In this document: piece by piece, positions 27,449 through 32,307 of the stretch
How the letters are laid out: each line of letters opens with the position of its first letter
Numbering within the stretch: position 1 is the stretch's first letter
Source: Paracoccaceae bacterium
GTDB taxonomy: Bacteria > Pseudomonadota > Alphaproteobacteria > Rhodobacterales > Rhodobacteraceae
Direction: 5' to 3'
Length of the DNA stretch: 32,307 bases
NCBI GenBank assembly: GCA_003332035.1
Contig: QOQI01000013.1
Coordinates: forward strand, 1-32,307
Made by a program: the position numbers and the translations under genes
Notes under the pieces: model-generated
Databases searched by the model: none
Told to the model about the DNA's origin: nothing
What the model saw: only the letters and a program-made list of their open reading frames with translations

Positions 27449-28837
27449 ATGGCCAACTCTAACTATTCGTGCGCAAATTGCGGAAATATCACCTCAAAAT
27501 GGGCAGGTAGATGTGAAGCTTGCGGCGAGTGGAATTGTATTTCAGAAGATATAGGATTATCTCAAGGGCCTACCCGGAGCAGCTTGGGAAAATCTCGAGG
27601 AAACTTCATTCCGTTAGATGACTTAAAAAGTTCGGACAAACCGCTAGTAAGAACAAAATGTGATTTGGAAGAATTAGATAGAGTACTGGGCGGTGGGCTA
27701 GTGCCTGCCTCCGCTATTTTGGTAGGAGGTGACCCAGGCATTGGAAAATCTACGCTTTTATTACAAGCCGCTGCTAAGTTCGCCGTTAAAGGGTTAAAAA
27801 CTTTATATCTTTCTGGAGAGGAGGCATCTTCACAGGTAAAATTAAGAGCAAGAAGGCTCAATTTGGACGAAACACCAATAAAATTGGGATCAGACACCAA
27901 CTTACGGAATATTCTAACAACACTGGAAAAAGAACGTCCTGATTTAGCGATAATTGACTCTATACAAACTATTTGGTCAGACAAAGTCGAAAGTGCACCT
28001 GGAACAGTTAGCCAAGTCCGAGCGGCCGCTCACGAGCTTACAACTTTTGCAAAGAGAAGTGGAACAAGTATAGTTTTAGTGGGGCATGTTACGAAAGAAG
28101 GTCAAATTGCTGGACCACGCGTAGTTGAGCATATGGTTGATACCGTCTTGTATTTTGAAGGTGAAAGAGGAAATCAATTTCGCATCTTACGCTCAGTCAA
28201 AAATAGGTTTGGTGCCGCTGATGAAATTGGTGTTTTTGAAATGACGGGGTTAGGCTTGCAACAAGTTACAAATCCATCAGCGTTATTTTTGTCGACCAGA
28301 GGAATACCTAGCGCTGGCTCATGCGTTTTTGCTGGTATCGAGGGAACTAGACCTCTACTGGTCGAAATGCAGGCATTAGTCTCCCCCTCTCCTCACTCTC
28401 AACCACGAAGGAGCGTTATTGGATGGGACAGTAGCCGCCTCGCTATGATATTGGCCGTACTTGAGGCTAGATGTGACATAAAATTTTCCGGGCTTGATGT
28501 ATATTTAAATGTGGCAGGGGGTTTAAAAATTACTGAAACAGCGGCGGACCTCGCAGTCGCAGCATCGTTGATATCAGCTAAAGAAAATATTATTATTCCT
28601 GAGGATTTTGTTTTTTTTGGAGAAGTTTCACTCTCGGGAGCTATACGATCAGTTGGTAAAATAGAAAATAGGTTGAAAGAAGCTGAAAAACTTGGTTTCA
28701 AGAAAGTTGAGAGCCCAACAAATACCAAATTAGTCAAAGGATTAAATATAGAAGTTTTTGAAAATTTGGACCTACTATCATTCGTAAATAAATTATCAAA
28801 TGGGATAAAGAAAATAAAAACTGAGAACTTAAATTAA
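27449..28837 (+). CDS. radA: DNA repair protein RadA
   Basis: RecA-related protein that speeds branch migration in recombinational repair. The N-terminal zinc finger CANCGN...CEACGEW is followed by Walker A GGDPGIGKSTLLLQ, LSGEEASSQVKLRARRL, the RadA-specific KNRFG motif in SVKNRFGAADEIGVF, and a C-terminal Lon-like domain (GGLKITETAADLAVAASLIS, FFGEVSLSGAIR). I prefer ATG at 27449 (462 residues) because the family begins shortly before the first cysteine pair; a GTG at 27428 would add seven residues. cvpA follows after one base. Confidence 0.95.
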   Translation: MANSNYSCANCGNITSKWAGRCEACGEWNCISEDIGLSQGPTRSSLGKSRGNFIPLDDLKSSDKPLVRTKCDLEELDRVLGGGLVPASAILVGGDPGIGKSTLLLQAAAKFAVKGLKTLYLSGEEASSQVKLRARRLNLDETPIKLGSDTNLRNILTTLEKERPDLAIIDSIQTIWSDKVESAPGTVSQVRAAAHELTTFAKRSGTSIVLVGHVTKEGQIAGPRVVEHMVDTVLYFEGERGNQFRILRSVKNRFGAADEIGVFEMTGLGLQQVTNPSALFLSTRGIPSAGSCVFAGIEGTRPLLVEMQALVSPSPHSQPRRSVIGWDSSRLAMILAVLEARCDIKFSGLDVYLNVAGGLKITETAADLAVAASLISAKENIIIPEDFVFFGEVSLSGAIRSVGKIENRLKEAEKLGFKKVESPTNTKLVKGLNIEVFENLDLLSFVNKLSNGIKKIKTENLN

Positions 28838-28838
28838 A

Positions 28839-29393
28839 ATGGCTGATTTCAACATCGTGGATGGTGTCATTTTAGCAATCGTTATCGTTTCATCTCTACT
28901 GGCCTATTCACGCGGTCTAGTTAGAGAGTTAATGTCTATTGCTGCTTGGGTGATTGCAGCATTTTTAGCCTATTTTTTGGCTCCAGAAGTTTTACCATTT
29001 GTCCAGGAGATCCCTTATATTGGGCCAATTTTGTCAGATAGTTGCGAATTGGCAATACTGGCCTCTTTCGCTGCTGTTTTTGCTGTCGCCTTGATGCTGA
29101 TATCTTTCTTTACCCCACTTCTGTCAGTGGTGATAAATAAAACCTCACTCAACAGACCAGACCAAGCTTTAGGCTTTATATTTGGCGTGTTGCGAGGGAT
29201 TGCTTTAATCGCAATTTCCTTTTTTGCCTATCAAACCATATTAAGTAGTGGGACTTTTATTATAGTAGAGGAAAGTCAATCTGCGCGCGTATTTGAGGGA
29301 ATGGCTAACGACATAGCAGAAAAAAATCCTGAAAAAGTGCTGGGATGGCTTACTATTCAATACGAAGAGTTAGTTTCGGTTTGTACAAATTAA
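28839..29393 (+). CDS. cvpA: CvpA-family inner-membrane protein
   Basis: 184 residues with four hydrophobic helices and the N-terminal block FNIVDGVILAIVIVSSLLAY and YSRGLVRELMSIAAW typical of CvpA. Its role is linked to envelope integrity and colicin V production in E. coli; the biochemical function is unclear. It starts one base after radA. In many proteobacteria, including E. coli, cvpA is followed by purF; here the next gene is an SDR, 33 bases away. Confidence 0.9.
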   Translation: MADFNIVDGVILAIVIVSSLLAYSRGLVRELMSIAAWVIAAFLAYFLAPEVLPFVQEIPYIGPILSDSCELAILASFAAVFAVALMLISFFTPLLSVVINKTSLNRPDQALGFIFGVLRGIALIAISFFAYQTILSSGTFIIVEESQSARVFEGMANDIAEKNPEKVLGWLTIQYEELVSVCTN

Positions 29394-29426
29394 GCTTTAT
29401 TTTAAAAGCTACGGAGTAGTCAAATT

Positions 29427-30071
29427 ATGAGCAAACCAGTCGCACTGATCACTGGAGCTTCAAGAGGCTTAGGTGCCGAATTAGCAAAGGCTCTTTCTTT
29501 AACACACCATATAATCGCCGTTTCAAGGACAATAGGTGCTCTCGAGGCACTAGACGATCAAATTAAAGCGCGTGGTGGTTCAAGCACACTAGCGCCGATC
29601 GATTTAACGGACGAAAATGCTATAGCACAACTTTGTCGTTCGATTTTTGATCGTTGGGGAAAAGTAAAACTTTGGGCCCACACTGCAATCCATGCAGCTC
29701 CTCTTGGGCCCGTTATAACTATGGACCTCAAAGATTGGGAAAAATCTGTAACAAACAATGTAACAGCACTTGCTAAATTAATACCGCTTGTTTCTCCATT
29801 ACTCGAAGAGGATAGCAAAGCCATTTTTTTTGAAGACAACACTACTATGAAAAAGTTTTCATCAGTTTATGGGGCAACAAAAGCTGCACAAATTCATATA
29901 GTAAAAACATGGCAGGATGAGTGTAAATCAATTGGACCGCAAATTTACATTCTTCAACCAAATCCTATGCCTACAGCAATAAGAGCTCGCTTTTATCCAG
30001 GAGAAGATCGACAAAAATTACAATCGATTGACTTAGAGGCAAAAAGGCTCGTTTCAATGTTAGAACTGTGA
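29427..30071 (+). CDS. SDR-family oxidoreductase, degenerate active site
   Basis: Short-chain dehydrogenase fold: NAD(P)-binding TGASRGLG at residues 10-17, an NNV block in KSVTNNVTALA, and the YxxxK pair in SSVYGATKAAQ. The usual NNAG segment reads WAHTAIHAAP, and about 13 residues before the tyrosine, where the catalytic serine belongs, the sequence is FFEDNTTM, so serine is replaced. Length 214 is short for the family. Orthologues following purF in Rhodobacterales appear similar, so this may be a fixed trait. Substrate unknown; catalysis may be weak or unusual. Confidence 0.85.
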   Translation: MSKPVALITGASRGLGAELAKALSLTHHIIAVSRTIGALEALDDQIKARGGSSTLAPIDLTDENAIAQLCRSIFDRWGKVKLWAHTAIHAAPLGPVITMDLKDWEKSVTNNVTALAKLIPLVSPLLEEDSKAIFFEDNTTMKKFSSVYGATKAAQIHIVKTWQDECKSIGPQIYILQPNPMPTAIRARFYPGEDRQKLQSIDLEAKRLVSMLEL

Positions 30072-30117
30072 TTAAAGTTACTATAATTCAAAATCAATCT
30101 GTCTATTAAGGGTAACT

Positions 30118-30897
30118 ATGAAAATACTTGTAACAAACGATGATGGAATTAACGCTCCTGGCCTTAAAATTTTAAAAACGATAGCTCTTCAATTAGCTGA
30201 TGAAGACAATATCTTCACTGTTGCACCTAGTGGTGAAAGATCGGGGGTTGGGCACTGTATCAGCTATACAAGCCCAATGATGATTACGGAAATTGACAAG
30301 AACCAGTTCAGTGTTGATGGATATCCAGCAGATTGTGTGCTCGCTGGTATATATCATGTATTTAATGGCCAAAAGCCAGATTTAGTCCTCTCGGGAGTAA
30401 ATAGAGGTAATAATTCTGCTGAAAATGTTTTGTATTCAGGAACTATAGGAGCAGCTATAGAGGGCGCTCTTCAAGGTATAAAATCAATTGCCTTATCTCA
30501 ATACTATGGTCCACAGAATTTAAATTTAAAAAATCCATTTGAAGCAAGTGAAGTACATGGCGTAAAGGTAATTAACGATATTCTAGCCCATAAATTACCA
30601 AAGACTGAAGGTTATAAAATATTTTATAATGTAAACTTTCCACCTACTGCCGCACAGAATGTAAGTGGTACAAGATATGTCAAACAAGGATTAAGACCAA
30701 ATTCTTTCTTCTCAACCAAGACACATAAATCCCCTTCAGGGAAAGATTTTTTGTTTGTTGAGGGTGGAAACCAACACGCCGCCTTATCTGAAAATACTGA
30801 TGCTAAAGTGAATATGGACGGTTATATCTCAATAACTCCAATGAAAGCGGATCTAACCGATTATGATACACTTAATCATCTCAATAATAATAAATGA
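30118..30897 (+). CDS. surE: 5'/3'-nucleotidase SurE
   Basis: Metal-dependent phosphatase acting on nucleoside monophosphates, important for stationary-phase survival. Metal ligands lie in [12 protein letters not shown] (residues 4-15), with [14 protein letters not shown] and [20 protein letters not shown] as further signature blocks. Its 259 residues are complete. It overlaps pcm by four bases, the surE-pcm order found widely in proteobacteria. Confidence 0.97.
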   Translation: MKILVTNDDGINAPGLKILKTIALQLADEDNIFTVAPSGERSGVGHCISYTSPMMITEIDKNQFSVDGYPADCVLAGIYHVFNGQKPDLVLSGVNRGNNSAENVLYSGTIGAAIEGALQGIKSIALSQYYGPQNLNLKNPFEASEVHGVKVINDILAHKLPKTEGYKIFYNVNFPPTAAQNVSGTRYVKQGLRPNSFFSTKTHKSPSGKDFLFVEGGNQHAALSENTDAKVNMDGYISITPMKADLTDYDTLNHLNNNK

Positions 30898-31538
30898 TCG
30901 ATGATCCAACTCTAAAGATGCAATTTCTCTTTTCGTTAAGAAAGGCGGGTATTGTAGATAAACAAGTCTTAAATGCGATGGAAAGAGTTGATAGAAAAAA
31001 TTTCGTTAATAGAGTTTTTTCTGAAAAAGCATATGATGACACCCCACTCCCTATCGCTTGCGGTCAAACGATTAGCCAACCAACGATAGTTGGTATAATG
31101 ACCCAAGCTTTGCAAGTTAAGCCAAGGGATAAAGTATTGGAAGTGGGAACAGGGTCAGGCTACCAAGCCGCCATTTTAAGCTTATTAGCCAGAAGAGTTT
31201 ATACGGTTGAACGCCATAGTTTACTTGTTCATAACGCTACTCAAATTTTTAAAAGATTAGATATTAGCAATATCACTACTATATTATCTGACGGGGGTTA
31301 TGGGTTAGAACAACAAGCACCGTTTGACAGAATAATTGTGACCGCGGCATCTGACGACCCCCCTTCGTCATTACTATCACAATTAAAAGTAGGTGGAATT
31401 ATGATTATACCAGTGGGTCAATCTGATAATATACAAAATCTTATAAAAATTGCTAAAACGGATAAGGGCTATGAATATCAAGACCTTCAACCCGTGAGAT
31501 TTGTTCCATTGGTTGCGGGTACAGAAAAAGAACAATAA
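30894..31538 (+). CDS. pcm: Protein-L-isoaspartate O-methyltransferase
   Basis: Repairs isoaspartyl damage in proteins using SAM. The family entry motif [18 protein letters not shown] loop [15 protein letters not shown], the acidic end in YTVERHS and the [11 protein letters not shown] block are all seen. Its 214 residues are full length. ATG overlaps the surE stop, so both repair/survival proteins are made together; the LysM lipoprotein follows after 36 bases. Confidence 0.96.
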   Translation: MIDDPTLKMQFLFSLRKAGIVDKQVLNAMERVDRKNFVNRVFSEKAYDDTPLPIACGQTISQPTIVGIMTQALQVKPRDKVLEVGTGSGYQAAILSLLARRVYTVERHSLLVHNATQIFKRLDISNITTILSDGGYGLEQQAPFDRIIVTAASDDPPSSLLSQLKVGGIMIIPVGQSDNIQNLIKIAKTDKGYEYQDLQPVRFVPLVAGTEKEQ

Positions 31539-31574
31539 AAATTGCGAACGAGCAAGAAAAGTGAGTCGTTTATA

Positions 31575-32307
31575 ATGGAGTGTGCAACTTTAAATAAAAT
31601 TGTGAAAATAATTCTATTCTTTATTGTAATGAGTGCCAGCTCCTGCGGCATTTTAAGCAATCTTGATTTTGATTTAAGAGGAAACGAATACGACACCTCT
31701 GATGCTGTTAAAAAAGCGATGAAAACTAGACCTTTGCCAGATAGCAGAGGAATTATTTCGTATCCTACTTATGAAGTAGCAGTAGCTCGACAGGGTGATA
31801 CTATTAAAAGTATTTCCGATCGTCTTGGACTAGTTTCTAAAAATGTAGCCAGATACAATGGTATGAGTGCTCTAGAAAAACTCAATGAAGGTCAACTTAT
31901 AAGCCTACCAAATCGAACAGTTGAAATAAAAAAGCAACAAGACATATCAACTTCAAATGGAAATGAAGTAAACGTAACGGAGTTAGCCGCTTCAGCAATT
32001 GAAACGGCTGCCGACAGAAAAAAGGTAACTAAAAAAAGTACTTCTAGGATAGAAAACGAACCCATTAGACATAAAGTTTCGAGAGGAGAAACCGCTTTTA
32101 CAATATCAAGACTGTACGATGTATCTATTCGATCCCTAGCTGATTGGAACGGACTAGATAGTAACTTCACAATTCGAGAAGGCCAGTATCTGTTAATTCC
32201 GCTGCCAAGCGATCAAATAGCTCCAGAAGTAACCTCAGTAAAACCTGGTAAAAATAGTAAAACACCCTCTCCACCAAGTAGTTCAGAAGCATTACCAGAA
32301 CCTATAT
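31575..32307 (+). CDS. nlpD: LysM lipoprotein, NlpD-like peptidoglycan-binding protein (partial, 3' end outside window)
   Basis: An open frame runs to the end of the window, 244 residues so far. The N-terminus has a lysine then hydrophobic IVKIILFFIVMSASSCG, a lipoprotein-type signal with cysteine near residue 24 as a plausible lipidation site. LysM 1 is about residues 74-118 (starting YEVAVARQGDTIKSISDRLG, ending EGQLISLP) and LysM 2 about 176-220 (starting IRHKVSRGETAFTISRLYDV). A Pro/Ser-rich linker follows. Family members of this position end in an M23 (LytM) domain that activates amidases for cell separation; that part is not visible. GTG at 31602 is an alternative start. Confidence 0.88.
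   Translation, partial: MECATLNKIVKIILFFIVMSASSCGILSNLDFDLRGNEYDTSDAVKKAMKTRPLPDSRGIISYPTYEVAVARQGDTIKSISDRLGLVSKNVARYNGMSALEKLNEGQLISLPNRTVEIKKQQDISTSNGNEVNVTELAASAIETAADRKKVTKKSTSRIENEPIRHKVSRGETAFTISRLYDVSIRSLADWNGLDSNFTIREGQYLLIPLPSDQIAPEVTSVKPGKNSKTPSPPSSSEALPEPI

Noticed and set aside
27067-27462. Overlapping ORFs on both strands around the small membrane protein
   Set aside because: The plus-strand frame at 27005-27391 is coupled to mlaF and has clean membrane segments; the others (27067-27402 minus, 27157-27462 plus) are shadows in T-rich DNA.

Overview
The window is ordinary-looking chromosomal core of a free-living alphaproteobacterium, very probably a small-genome, AT-rich member of the Rhodobacterales (marine Roseobacter-like). 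The evidence is gene content and order: an edd-eda pair beside a PIN protein/RNA methyltransferase pair, glnE, bpt, sufT-sufA, pyrC-pyrE, an alr-mlaE-mlaF-radA-cvpA-SDR run, surE-pcm-nlpD, and a Mur-type Fur. The DNA is visibly AT-rich, about 93% is coding, and many genes overlap by 1-14 bases, which fits a streamlined genome. I see no tRNA, rRNA, CRISPR array, transposase, integrase or prophage gene.

Layout. 1-1200: a periplasmic ferric-iron binding protein behind a possible iron-responsive site, closed by a strong terminator. 1200-5040: nucleoside hydrolase, SelO, a Mur/Fur metal regulator and a DMT exporter. 5041-10827: central carbon block with enolase, a convergent PIN nuclease + RNA methyltransferase pair, and the Entner-Doudoroff genes edd-eda. 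The enolase and edd upstream regions carry nearly the same palindrome, suggesting one LacI-type regulator (CceR/PckR-like) controls both. 10830-13896 (minus): glnE and a small coupled protein. 14097-17766: leucyl/arginyl-tRNA-protein transferase, two Fe-S carrier/assembly genes (sufT, sufA), tpiA and a cytochrome P450. 17767-18081 is the longest gene-free stretch and holds an 11-bp inverted repeat. 18082-19621: ferredoxin-NADP reductase and infC.

19788-24309: an XdhC-type maturation factor (minus), pyrC-pyrE, and dnaB with a perfect DnaA box in its leader. 24446-30071: a tightly packed run of alr, two Mla-type lipid transporter subunits, an unrecognised four-helix membrane protein, radA, cvpA and an SDR. 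30118-end: surE, pcm and the start of a LysM lipoprotein (NlpD-like), cut by the window edge.

The most noteworthy points are: infC appears to start at an ATA codon (19073) behind a good ribosome binding site; eno and edd share an operator-like palindrome; the DnaA box lies upstream of dnaB; a PIN nuclease is translationally coupled to an RNA methyltransferase with no antitoxin; purF is absent between cvpA and the SDR, where related genomes usually have it; and an unknown membrane protein is embedded in the mla operon. I found no clearly novel multi-gene system; the PIN/methyltransferase pair is the best candidate for one.
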